From NCBI GenBank assembly GCA_038327385.1, contig JBBQKY010000050.1, forward strand, positions 1 through 14,629: a stretch of 14,629 nt of DNA, in the 5' to 3' direction. The notes below the pieces were generated by a model. The model was not told the origin of the DNA, did not search any database, and saw only the letters and a program-made list of their open reading frames with translations. This document shows positions 1 to 6,964 of the stretch, in pieces. This stretch comes from JAWWPG01 sp038327385 (GTDB lineage Bacteria; Actinomycetota; Actinomycetes; Propionibacteriales; Nocardioidaceae). The position numbers were made by a program, and so were the translations under genes. Position 1 is the stretch's first letter, and every line of letters starts with the position of its first letter.

Positions 1-909
1 GACCTTGCGCGGCACGAAGTTGCACACCACGAAGTTGTTGGCCTCGAAGACCTGATGAACCGGCGGTGGCTGGTGGACGCGCCCCGTGATGGGCTCGAAG
101 TCGGCGATGTTGAAGACGAACGGGTACAGGCAGCCGTCCCAGCCCACCACGTCGAACGGATGGAAGGGATAGGTGAAGACGGTTCCGACGACGCCACTCG
201 GAGCGTTGCCCCGGTGCTTGACGAAGACTTCCGTGTTCCCTTCGGGATCCGCACCGATGTCGGCGGCGAGCATCGGCCCGGTCGGACACCGCAGGTCCCG
301 CTCGCAGTAGGGCGAGTGCTCGAGCAGCTGGCCGAACCGCGACAGGTAGCGCTTCGGCGGGCTGATGTGGGAGTTCGCCTCGATGCAGTAGACCCGCAGC
401 GGCTCCTCGCCGGCTGCCGGCAGCCAGCGGTGGGTGGTGGCGCGCGGGACCACCACGTAGTCCCCCGCAGCGACGTCGAACGAGCCGAAGACGGTCTCGA
501 CCTGAGCGGAGCCGCGCTCCACGTACAGGCACTCGTCACCCAAGCCGTTGCGGTACAGCGGCGACGGTGCCCCGGCGACCACGTAGGAGATCCGCACGTC
601 GGCGTTGCCCAGAATCAGTCGGCGGCCCGTGACGACGTCGATGTCGCCGATGTCGTCGATCTTGAAGAGCTCGTACAGCCTGAGGTGAAGGGGCTTGAGC
701 GGATGGTTCGGAGTGGTCGTCAAGTCACCGGGCTCCCAGATCTGCGCGTCGGTGATGCGGGACGGCAGGTTCCGGTGGTAGAGGAGAGACGAGTCCGAGA
801 AGAAGCCCTCCTCGCCCATCAGCTCCTCGAACGCCAGCTCGCCTGAGTCCAGCCGGTGCTGGGTGTGGCGCTTCTGCGGCACGGACCCGCACGACTGGTA
901 GTGCGCCAT
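1..909 (-). CDS. hmgA: Homogentisate 1,2-dioxygenase, C-terminal part outside the window
   Basis: This non-haem iron dioxygenase opens the ring of homogentisate to maleylacetoacetate in tyrosine/phenylalanine degradation; it is cytosolic. The reading frame is open from an ATG at 909-907 to base 1, giving 303 residues; bacterial homologues are usually around 380-440, so the last part is missing. Family hallmarks seen are the N-terminal HYQSCGSVPQKRHTQ stretch, PFDVVGWDG, YPFVFNIADFEPITGR, and the very conserved HQPPPVHQ (about residues 279-286) followed by FEANNFVVCNFVPR. The iron-ligand His/Glu region of the family lies further downstream and is off the window, so catalytic integrity cannot be judged. 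The start is supported by GAGGAGG (923-917 on the minus strand) seven bases upstream of the ATG. The gene is divergent from the hypothetical/fahA pair, which acts in the same pathway. Identification is by recognised motifs, not by a search. Confidence 0.95.
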   Translation of the reverse strand, partial: MAHYQSCGSVPQKRHTQHRLDSGELAFEELMGEEGFFSDSSLLYHRNLPSRITDAQIWEPGDLTTTPNHPLKPLHLRLYELFKIDDIGDIDVVTGRRLILGNADVRISYVVAGAPSPLYRNGLGDECLYVERGSAQVETVFGSFDVAAGDYVVVPRATTHRWLPAAGEEPLRVYCIEANSHISPPKRYLSRFGQLLEHSPYCERDLRCPTGPMLAADIGADPEGNTEVFVKHRGNAPSGVVGTVFTYPFHPFDVVGWDGCLYPFVFNIADFEPITGRVHQPPPVHQVFEANNFVVCNFVPRKV

Positions 910-916
910 CGCCGTA

Positions 917-923
917 CCTCCTC
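917..923 (-). promoter_or_regulatory. Ribosome binding site of hmgA
   Basis: The minus strand reads GAGGAGG here, seven bases upstream of the ATG at 909-907. This near-perfect Shine-Dalgarno sequence fixes the hmgA start. Confidence 0.8.
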
Positions 924-945
924 AGGTGTCGGACGTGGAAGGAGT

Positions 946-952
946 TACAGTA
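946..952. promoter_or_regulatory. Possible overlapping divergent -10 elements between hmgA and the fahA unit
   Basis: The 53-base gap between the divergent genes (910-962) contains TACAGTA. Read on the plus strand it gives the TANNNT-type hexamer TACAGT (946-951); on the minus strand it gives TACTGT (952-947), so one site could serve as the -10 for both directions. Predicted starts would leave a short leader of a few bases for the plus-strand GTG at 963 and a leader of roughly 30 bases containing GAGGAGG for hmgA. No convincing -35 is visible on either side. The surrounding ACAGTACCGT is also an imperfect palindrome and could be an operator. This is inference from pattern only. Confidence 0.3.
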
Positions 953-962
953 CCGTTCTCGC

Positions 963-1769
963 GTGTCGACGCCTCCGCGAGCCGCCTTCGCCTTGCTCTT
1001 CGACGACGCTGCCATGTTCCCGCCCGGTAACGCGAGCGCGGAGGTCGCATTGAGCGAGTACCTGCGTCATCGCAAAGCCTGGTACGCCGACATGATCGGG
1101 CCGCTGCTGGTGCCGGCCGGCGCCTGGGACGCCTTCGTGGCGGCACATGAGTGCGCGGGCGGACCGGAAGTCGCGGTCGTCGTCATCGGTACGACGACAA
1201 TGCCGCCCGCCGTTCCAGCGGCAGTGCGCGTTGCCGGGTTCGAGGCCGCCGTCCCCAACCTTCCGTTGCCGCAGACGGATCCGGGGCTCACCTTCGCGGC
1301 GGAGATCACGCCCGGCTCGAGCGGTGCCCGCGTCCTCGCGGCCGTCGGCGCGCAGGCAGCCGCCGGTCGGCCCGTCGTGGCGAAGCTGCGCACGGGGGGC
1401 GTGACGCGGGACGCCTTCCCATCGGAGGAGACGCTGGCCGCTGTCCTCGCGGCCGCGGTCGCCGTACAGGCGCCGCTGAAGCTGACGGCTGGCCTGCACC
1501 ACGCGCTCCGCCACACGGCCGCGGACACCGGGTTCGAGCACCACGGGTTCCTCAACGTGCTCCTCGCAGCCGCTCATGCGATCGACGGGAGGGACGCCGG
1601 TGCGCTCGCCGCCACGCTGTCGATGCGCGACAAGGGGCAGGTGGTGGCACAGCTCAGCGAGCTGCCCGGTGAACGGATCGTCGCGGCCCGGCGCCGCTTC
1701 GTCTCGTTCGGCTGCTGCGGAGTCGAGGAGCCGGTCGGCGACCTGGTCTCTCTGGGACTGGTCGCGTGA
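963..1769 (+). CDS. Conserved hypothetical protein linked to homogentisate catabolism
   Basis: This 268-residue soluble protein of unknown function has no signal peptide or membrane segment. Visible conserved-looking motifs are DDAAMFPPG (14-22), KLRTGG (141-146), KLTAGLHH (173-180), HHGFLN (193-198) and FGCCGVEEP (249-257). Alternating hydrophobic strands and helices with a Lys after a beta-like stretch suggest an alpha/beta, perhaps TIM-barrel-like, fold; this is inference. The GTG at 963 is the only usable start before the ATG at 1014. An AAGGAG lies at 939-944, 18 bases upstream, which is too far for ordinary initiation, so translation may be from a very short leader. Its stop overlaps the fahA start by 4 bp (GTGA), so the two are translationally coupled. 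The locus has no maleylacetoacetate isomerase, and this product is the obvious candidate for a missing or auxiliary step; that role is speculative. Confidence 0.85.
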   Translation: MSTPPRAAFALLFDDAAMFPPGNASAEVALSEYLRHRKAWYADMIGPLLVPAGAWDAFVAAHECAGGPEVAVVVIGTTTMPPAVPAAVRVAGFEAAVPNLPLPQTDPGLTFAAEITPGSSGARVLAAVGAQAAAGRPVVAKLRTGGVTRDAFPSEETLAAVLAAAVAVQAPLKLTAGLHHALRHTAADTGFEHHGFLNVLLAAAHAIDGRDAGALAATLSMRDKGQVVAQLSELPGERIVAARRRFVSFGCCGVEEPVGDLVSLGLVA

Positions 1770-2974
1770 GCTGGCTCGCTGTCCCGGACGACCATCCGTT
1801 CGGCCTTGCCACCCTCCCGTACGGCGTTTTCAGCAGCGGGGGTGGCCCTGCCTCGGTGGGTGTCCGGATCGGGGATCAGGTTCTGAGCTTGGCCGGGGCG
1901 TCAGCCGATGACGAGCACCCGCTGGCCGACGTGTTCGCCACCTCGTCGCTCAACGCGCTCATGTCGGCCGGACCGCAGGTGTGGTCGGACGTGCGGCGCT
2001 GGGTGGTGCGGCTGCTGACCGACGAGGCCAACCGACCGACGGTCACTGCGAACCTGTACGACGTCGACTCGGTCACCATGCAGATGCCCGTCGAGGTGGC
2101 CGACTACGTGGACTTCTACGCCAGCGAGACGCACGCAAGCAACGTCGGGCAGATCTTCCGTCCCGACTCCCCCGCGCTGCCGTCGAACTGGAAGCACCTG
2201 CCGATCGGGTACCACGGGCGGGCCGGGACGGTCGTCGTCAGCGGAACCCGCGTCGTACGACCCAAGGGGCAGCGCCGGCCGGAGCCTGGGTCGCCTCCCC
2301 CGTTCGGCCCGAGCACGAAGCTCGACATCGAGTGTGAGGTGGGCTTCGTCATCGGACCGGGCAGCGAGCTCGGGACGTCGGTGTCGCTCGACCGCGCCCG
2401 CGAGCACATCTTCGGTGTGGTGCTGCTGAACGACTGGAGCGCCCGCGACATCCAGGCCTGGGAGTACGTGCCGCTCGGGCCGTTCCTCGGCAAGTCCTTC
2501 GCGACGAGCATCTCGGCCTGGGTGGTGCCGATGGACGCGCTCGACCAGGCGGTCGTCGAGCTGCCGGTGCAGGACCCGGCGGTGCTCCCCTACCTTGCGG
2601 GTGCCGATGCCTTCGGCCTCGACCTGCGATTGGAGGTGGTGGTCAACGACACCGTGGTCTCGCGCCCGCCGTACCGGAGCATGTACTGGTCCCCGGCGCA
2701 GATGCTCGCTCATATGACGGTCAACGGGGCGAGCCTGCGCACCGGCGACCTCTTCGCCTCCGGCACCGTGAGCGGCCAGGGCGCCGACACGTTCGGCAGC
2801 CTGCTGGAGCTGAGCTGGAACGGTGAGCGCCCCATCACGCTGGCCGACGGGTCGAACCGCACCTTCCTCGAGGACGGCGACACCGTCACGCTGCGAGGAA
2901 CGGCTCCCGGGCCAGGCGGCACGGCCGTCACCCTCGGCGAGGTCACCGGCACGGTGGCGGCTGCTCGGCACTGA
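1766..2974 (+). CDS. fahA: Fumarylacetoacetase
   Basis: Hydrolyses fumarylacetoacetate to fumarate and acetoacetate, the last step of the homogentisate pathway. The product has 402 residues, close to the family norm of about 400-420. An N-terminal SH3-like domain (about 1-105) precedes the catalytic mixed-beta-roll domain. Metal and catalytic residues line up with those known for mouse FAH at a constant offset of ten: D116 (in DFYASETHASN), H123, E189 and E191 (in DIECEVGF), D223 with R227 and Q230 (LNDWSARDIQ), K243 (GKSF) and E354 (WNGE). ASGTVSG (331-337) is also typical. All key residues appear intact, so an active enzyme is expected. The GTG start overlaps the TGA of the preceding gene, which implies coupled translation. 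The gene converges on the PRC-barrel gene, with a strong hairpin between them. Confidence 0.96.
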   Translation: MSWLAVPDDHPFGLATLPYGVFSSGGGPASVGVRIGDQVLSLAGASADDEHPLADVFATSSLNALMSAGPQVWSDVRRWVVRLLTDEANRPTVTANLYDVDSVTMQMPVEVADYVDFYASETHASNVGQIFRPDSPALPSNWKHLPIGYHGRAGTVVVSGTRVVRPKGQRRPEPGSPPPFGPSTKLDIECEVGFVIGPGSELGTSVSLDRAREHIFGVVLLNDWSARDIQAWEYVPLGPFLGKSFATSISAWVVPMDALDQAVVELPVQDPAVLPYLAGADAFGLDLRLEVVVNDTVVSRPPYRSMYWSPAQMLAHMTVNGASLRTGDLFASGTVSGQGADTFGSLLELSWNGERPITLADGSNRTFLEDGDTVTLRGTAPGPGGTAVTLGEVTGTVAAARH

Positions 2975-3003
2975 CGCCGGCGCAAAGCCGCCCGACGCAG
3001 AGG

Positions 3004-3039
3004 TGAGCCGCCCCTCACCGTGAGGTGGGAGGCGGCTCA
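3004..3039. terminator. Bidirectional hairpin terminator between fahA and the PRC-barrel gene
   Basis: The two arms (3004-3019 and 3024-3039) pair over 16 positions with one C-A mismatch (3013/3030) and one G-T wobble (3015/3028). A GTGA loop (3020-3023), a GNRA-type tetraloop, closes the stem. The outer arm is GAGCCGCC pairing with GGCGGCTC. The hairpin lies 29 bases after the fahA stop and 39 bases after the stop of the convergent minus-strand gene. There is no clear T-tract on either side, which is common for actinobacterial terminators. Because the stem is symmetric it could end transcription from both directions. Confidence 0.8.
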
Positions 3040-3078
3040 TCTCGTCTGTTGCCGCTGCCGGCGAGCCAGCCAGTCGGC

Positions 3079-3930
3079 TCAGAGGTCGGTGCTGCGGTTC
3101 GATTCGGTCGTGGTGGTTTCGTCGACGTCGCCGTCGGTCGTAGTGGTGTCGGCCACGTCGCCCTCGACCTCGGCGCGCTCCTTGCGAACCTCTTCGCTGA
3201 TGCTCTCCTCTGTGGTGACCTGCTCGGTGCCGAGCCGTACACGCTCGACAGCCTCGGTGGTCTTCTGCACGACCGGCCGTTCCTCGTGGAGGACGACCTC
3301 GTGCTCGGCCTCGGTGATCTCGGGCCCGTCCATCGCCTTGTCGCGGTTGGCGTCGGTGATCGGCTCCCGCTCGAGGACGGCGCGCTCCTTGGTGACCGGG
3401 ACTGTCTCCGTGACGTTCTCGGTCACGACGTACTTGCGCAGTCTGGCGCGGCCAGCCTCCTCCGTGCGGGTCCCGACCTCGACGCGCTCCTCGGACAGCG
3501 TCATCGAGTCGTCCACATCGCCGGTCGTGTCGCGGGTCTCCGTGTAGGTGCTATCGGCCGTGGTGCTATCGGTCGTGGTGCTGTCGGTGTAGGCCACGTC
3601 GTCGGTGGTGGTGCCGGACTCGCCGATGCTGTAGTGGCGGTAGAGCTCGCTCTCCTCTTCCGGCGAGAGCTCGCCGTCGGACTCGATGTTGGGTGCGTTC
3701 TTGACGGTCTCCTTGTCGTAAGGCACCCGCAGGCCGTCGCCGGATAACGACGCCTCCTGCAGGGGGACGAAGCTCTCGCTCATCCCGAAGAGCCCCGTGT
3801 TGACGGTGGCCCAGGCCGGCTCGCCGGTTGAGTTGTCGAGGTAGACCTGGCCGATCTTGCCGATCTTGCCGCCGTCGCTGTCGTACGCCGTGGCACCGAT
3901 GACCTGGTCCAGCTGGTTCTGGTCGAGCAT
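3079..3930 (-). CDS. PRC-barrel and DUF2382 domain protein (stress-associated, YsnF-like)
   Basis: This 283-residue, strongly acidic, probably cytosolic protein has an N-terminal PRC-barrel (about 1-100), containing IGATAYDSDGGKIGKIGQVY and a FVPLQEA strand. Next comes a Thr/Asp/Ser-rich linker (about 107-142), then a DUF2382 domain (about 144-256) with the characteristic SEERVEVGTR, KYVVTENVTETVPVTKER and EVVLHEERPVV stretches, and a TTTT-rich acidic tail. Proteins of this architecture are abundant in actinobacteria and cyanobacteria and are usually linked to general stress; the biochemical role is unknown. The ATG at 3930 is preceded by AGGGAG (3941-3936 on the minus strand) at five bases. 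A good sigma-B-type promoter lies at 4002-3977. No strong terminator separates it from DUF6390 upstream, so read-through from the hydrogenase operon is possible. Confidence 0.9.
   Translation of the reverse strand: MLDQNQLDQVIGATAYDSDGGKIGKIGQVYLDNSTGEPAWATVNTGLFGMSESFVPLQEASLSGDGLRVPYDKETVKNAPNIESDGELSPEEESELYRHYSIGESGTTTDDVAYTDSTTTDSTTADSTYTETRDTTGDVDDSMTLSEERVEVGTRTEEAGRARLRKYVVTENVTETVPVTKERAVLEREPITDANRDKAMDGPEITEAEHEVVLHEERPVVQKTTEAVERVRLGTEQVTTEESISEEVRKERAEVEGDVADTTTTDGDVDETTTTESNRSTDL
3548..3592 (-). repeat. Three imperfect 15-bp direct repeats in the PRC/DUF2382 linker
   Basis: On the plus strand the units are GTGCTATCGGCCGTG (3548-3562), GTGCTATCGGTCGTG (3563-3577) and GTGCTGTCGGTGTAG (3578-3592). 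Units 1 and 2 differ at one base. On the coding strand they encode the repeated DSTTx linker around residues 113-128. The pattern fits slippage-type expansion of a flexible inter-domain linker. Confidence 0.8.
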
Positions 3931-3976
3931 GCAAACTCCCTAGATGGATGGTTATGACCGTCCTGGTCCTGCGCAC

Positions 3977-4002
3977 GTACCCCGGCGCGGACAGCCGTAA
4001 AC
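3977..4002 (-). promoter_or_regulatory. Sigma-B/sigma-F-type stress promoter of the PRC-barrel gene
   Basis: On the minus strand GTTTAC (4002-3997) and GGGTAC (3982-3977) are separated by 14 bases. This closely matches the general-stress consensus known for Bacillus sigma-B and the actinobacterial sigma-B/sigma-F family (GTTT-N-GGGTA). It sits 46 bases upstream of the ATG at 3930, so the expected transcript start near 3970 gives a leader of about 40 bases holding the AGGGAG ribosome binding site. The match in both boxes, the spacing, the orientation and the stress-type gene downstream agree with one another. Confidence 0.72.
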
Positions 4003-4018
4003 GCTGGACGCCCAGTCT

Positions 4019-4780
4019 TCAGCCGGCTGCACCCAGCAGGCGGTTGGTGGCAGCAAGCTGCTGGCGGCCGAGGCGCTCGACGATAGCCGCCTGGTCGGCA
4101 CTCAGCACGTCGCACACCCAGTCCCAGTGCACCGAGACGCAGTCACCGACCTGGATGCCCTCGAGCAGCGACCTGCCTTCGTGGCTCCACCGCACCGCTA
4201 GGCTCTCGCCGGGACCGATGTCGAGTCGAGTGCCGTCCCACCCGAGCCGGCCGGCTTGGACGGTAGCGCGGGGACCGTCGACGGTGGTGACGACGGCTGT
4301 CCGGATCCGGCACTGGTCCAGCACTGACCTGGCGACGTCGCTGTTGCGGCCCAGCAGACCGACCCACGGATAGACCGCAAAGACGTGGTACGCGTGGTGC
4401 GGGCGGACCGTGCCGTCGAGCTCCGGGATCTCGCCGCCGCGCTGACCGGACGCCTCCGACGGCAGCCTGGCTCGAAGCTGGGCAGCGAGCCAGCTGCCGT
4501 CAACGGACGGCAGCAGGTCGTTTCCCAACCAGTACGCCTCTACGACGCGGGGGTCTAGCGGGTCACCGATCCCCGTCGACTCTGCGATGAGCTCCAAATA
4601 GGCCCAGGCGCCCTCGAACTGCCGGGCGCGTCGGGTGATCTCGGCGTCTGCCTCCGGTGAGCTCCGTCCGAGCAGGCCGGCGGGGTCGTCGGGGCCGCAG
4701 TAGCCGAGCTCGTTCGGCGGATAGGCATAGCGAGCGAAGAGCTGGGCACCAGTAACGCCGGAGCCGGACGGATCGGTCAC
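4019..4780 (-). CDS. DUF6390 family protein, hydrogenase-locus conserved hypothetical
   Basis: Conserved hypothetical protein of 253 residues, found in actinobacteria next to [NiFe]-hydrogenase maturation genes; its biochemical role is unknown. Family-like motifs are LFARYAYPPNELGYCGP (14-30) near the N-terminus, HVFAVYPWVGLLGR (132-145) in the middle and VHWDWVCDVLS (217-227) near the C-terminus, followed by a basic LGRQQLAATNRLL helix. It appears soluble, with no membrane segment or signal peptide. Conserved Trp, His and Cys residues could form a ligand site, but I see no recognised metal motif. The start is GTG at 4780, five bases after the hypE stop, with no clear Shine-Dalgarno sequence, so initiation probably depends on coupling to hypE. 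It is the last gene of the hydrogenase run, and its position straight after hypE argues for a part in maturation or in handling the mature enzyme. Confidence 0.82.
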   Translation of the reverse strand: MTDPSGSGVTGAQLFARYAYPPNELGYCGPDDPAGLLGRSSPEADAEITRRARQFEGAWAYLELIAESTGIGDPLDPRVVEAYWLGNDLLPSVDGSWLAAQLRARLPSEASGQRGGEIPELDGTVRPHHAYHVFAVYPWVGLLGRNSDVARSVLDQCRIRTAVVTTVDGPRATVQAGRLGWDGTRLDIGPGESLAVRWSHEGRSLLEGIQVGDCVSVHWDWVCDVLSADQAAIVERLGRQQLAATNRLLGAAG

Positions 4781-4785
4781 GGCCG

Positions 4786-5862
4786 TCAGCAGATTCGCGG
4801 CAGCTGTTCACCGAGCGGCAGGTCGACGACGCGCGTGCCGCCCAACCCGGTCCTGGCCACCACCATTCCCGGGTGCTCCTCCACGCAGACACCGATGACA
4901 CACGCATCGCGCCCGTACTCGTGAGCGTGCATCGCCTCGAGCACCCGGTCGACGTCTTGCGGCGGCACGATCGCGATCAGCTTCCCCTCGTTGGCGACGT
5001 ACAGGGGGTCAAGACCGAGGAGTCCGCATGCGTCCTTCACGGTCTGGGGGATCGGCAGATCCCGTTCGACGAGCGAGAACCCGACCTTCGCCGCCTTGGC
5101 GATCTCGTTCAACGAGGCGGCCACCCCGCCGCGGGTCGGGTCGCGCAAGGCGTGCACGTCGGCACCCGTGGCGAGCATGTCGGCAACCAGGCCGTGCAGG
5201 GGGGCCGAGTCGCTGCGCACGGTCGTCCCAAACTCCAAGCCCTCCCGGCAGCTCATCACCGCGACACCGTGTACGCCGATGTCACCGCTCACGATGACGA
5301 CATCCCCCGCGGCGGCACGCTCCGGCCTGATGTCGACGGATGCGTCGAGCACGCCGATGCCGGCCGTGTTCACGAAGACCCCATCGCCGTTGCCGCTGTC
5401 GACCACTTTCGTGTCACCGGTGACGATCTTGACCCCGGCGAGCCGCGCGGCAGCACCCAGCGCTTCGGCGACCCGCGCCAGCTCGGACAGCTCGGTGCCT
5501 TCCTCGATGATGAACGCCGTCGAGAGCGCCAGCGGTTGCGCACCCGACATCGCCAGGTCGTTGACCGTGCCGTTCACCGCGAGGTCCCCGATCGAGCCGC
5601 CCGGGAAGAACAGCGGCTTCACGACGTAAGAGTCGGTGGAGAACGCCAACCTGGTGGCGCCGACCTCGACGACGGCCGAGTCCCCGAGCTGGGAGTCCGC
5701 CGCGGTCCCGTACGCGGGGAGGAACAGGTGCTCGACGAGCTCAGCCGACAGCGCGCCTCCTCCGCCGTGACCCATGACGATCGCCGGCGTGTCCCGCAAG
5801 GGGGCGGGGCAGGTCCAGCTCGTGAAGTCCAGGTCGTTTCCGCCCGCTGAGGCAGGGGTCAC
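4786..5862 (-). CDS. hypE: Carbamoyl dehydratase HypE (hydrogenase maturation)
   Basis: HypE dehydrates, using ATP, the thiocarbamate placed on its C-terminal Cys by HypF and so makes the cyanide ligands of the [NiFe] centre. It acts with HypF and then passes cyanide to HypC-HypD. The product has 358 residues, within the usual 330-360. It shows the PurM/AIR-synthase-like fold signatures GHGGGG (31-36), FSTDSYVVKPLFFPGG (74-89), IGDLAVNGTVNDLAMSGA (91-108), VTGDTKVV (147-154) and DPTRGGVA (241-248). It ends in LPRIC with C358 as the very last residue, which is the diagnostic modified cysteine. All catalytic features are present. The GTG at 5862 lies one base after the hypD stop. Confidence 0.97.
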   Translation of the reverse strand: MTPASAGGNDLDFTSWTCPAPLRDTPAIVMGHGGGGALSAELVEHLFLPAYGTAADSQLGDSAVVEVGATRLAFSTDSYVVKPLFFPGGSIGDLAVNGTVNDLAMSGAQPLALSTAFIIEEGTELSELARVAEALGAAARLAGVKIVTGDTKVVDSGNGDGVFVNTAGIGVLDASVDIRPERAAAGDVVIVSGDIGVHGVAVMSCREGLEFGTTVRSDSAPLHGLVADMLATGADVHALRDPTRGGVAASLNEIAKAAKVGFSLVERDLPIPQTVKDACGLLGLDPLYVANEGKLIAIVPPQDVDRVLEAMHAHEYGRDACVIGVCVEEHPGMVVARTGLGGTRVVDLPLGEQLPRIC

Positions 5863-5863
5863 G

Positions 5864-6964
5864 TCAGCTGCTCACGAGCTCGAGGCGACGGTAGAGGTAG
5901 TACGCCGCGCAGGCGCCCTCCGACGAGACCATCGTCGCGCCGAGCGGGTTGCGGGGGGTGCACTCCTTGCCGAACGCAGCGCACTCGTGCGGCTTGATCA
6001 GCCCCTGCAGCACTTCGCCGGAGCGGCACAGTGCCGACTCGTCGGTATGCATTCCGGCGACCTCGAACCGCTGCTCCGCGTCGAAGTCCCGGTACCGCTC
6101 AGAGAGCTGCCAGCCGCTCTGCGGGATCATGCCGATGCCGCGCCAGGCCCGGTCGGTGACCTCGAAGACGTCGTGCAGCATCTCGATGGCGAACTTGTTC
6201 CCCTCCTCCGGGACAGCGCGGGGATAGGCGTTCTCGAGCTCGTAGCGCCCCTCCTCCAGCTGCGTGACCGTCATCCGGATGCCTTCCAGGATGTCGAGAG
6301 GCTCGAAGCCGGTCACCACGATCGGGACCCGGTACTTGTCGACTAGCGGCGGGTACTCTCGCGTGCCCATCACGCTGCAGACGTGGCCGGCAGCGAGGAA
6401 CCCCTGCACCCGACACGTCGGGGACTCCATGATCGCCGCGATCGCCGGCGGAACCAGCACATGGGAGACCAACAGGGAGAAGTTGGTGATGCCGAGGCGC
6501 TTGGCCTGGTACACGGTCATGGCGTTCGCCGGCGCCGTCGTCTCGAACCCGATGCCGAAGAACACCACCTCCCGATCAGGGTTCTCCCGCGCCAGGTTGA
6601 GTGCATCCAGCGGCGAGTAGACGACGCGCACGTCGCCACCGGCGCTCTTGATCCGGAACAGGTCCTGCGAGCTGCCGGGCACCCGCAGCATGTCCCCGAA
6701 CGAGCAGAAGATGACGCCGGGACGGGCCGCGATCTCCAGCGCCTTGTCGATGATCTCGAGCGGCGTCACGCACACGGGGCAGCCGGGACCGTGGATCATC
6801 TCGATCCCCTCGGGCAGCAGCTGGTCGATGCCGTGTCGGATGATCGAGTGCGTCTGGCCTCCGCACACCTCCATCATCGCCCACGGTCGCGTAGTCACCT
6901 CGTGGATCTGGTCGAGCAGCTTCCTCGCCAGCTCCGGGTTGCTGAACTCATCCAAGTACTTCAT
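5864..6964 (-). CDS. hypD: Hydrogenase maturation factor HypD
   Basis: HypD is the [4Fe-4S] scaffold that, with HypC, assembles the Fe(CN)2CO group. At 366 residues it matches the family length. Conserved motifs are MEVCGGQTHS (31-40, with C34), HGPGCPVCVTP (58-68, with C62 and C65), GFETTAPANA (139-148) and TGFEPLDILEG (218-228). The C-terminal cluster-binding cysteines are C313, C328, C335 and C352 around FGKECTPRNPLGA. All known functional cysteines seem to be there. The ATG at 6964-6962 overlaps the hypC stop (ATGA), so HypC and HypD, which form a complex, are translated in a coupled way. Confidence 0.97.
   Translation of the reverse strand: MKYLDEFSNPELARKLLDQIHEVTTRPWAMMEVCGGQTHSIIRHGIDQLLPEGIEMIHGPGCPVCVTPLEIIDKALEIAARPGVIFCSFGDMLRVPGSSQDLFRIKSAGGDVRVVYSPLDALNLARENPDREVVFFGIGFETTAPANAMTVYQAKRLGITNFSLLVSHVLVPPAIAAIMESPTCRVQGFLAAGHVCSVMGTREYPPLVDKYRVPIVVTGFEPLDILEGIRMTVTQLEEGRYELENAYPRAVPEEGNKFAIEMLHDVFEVTDRAWRGIGMIPQSGWQLSERYRDFDAEQRFEVAGMHTDESALCRSGEVLQGLIKPHECAAFGKECTPRNPLGATMVSSEGACAAYYLYRRLELVSS

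Noticed and set aside
55..846. 263-codon plus-strand open frame at the window start
   Set aside because: It lies antisense to hmgA, whose homogentisate dioxygenase motifs are unmistakable on the minus strand.
3063..3080. GAGCC/GGCTC hairpin at the end of the PRC-barrel gene
   Set aside because: A five-pair stem with an eight-base loop overlapping the stop codon is probably chance in GC-rich DNA; the 3004-3039 hairpin is far stronger.
4004..4015. Small inverted repeat (CTGG/CCAG) after the hydrogenase operon as a terminator
   Set aside because: Only four base pairs with a short loop and no T-tract; too weak to call.
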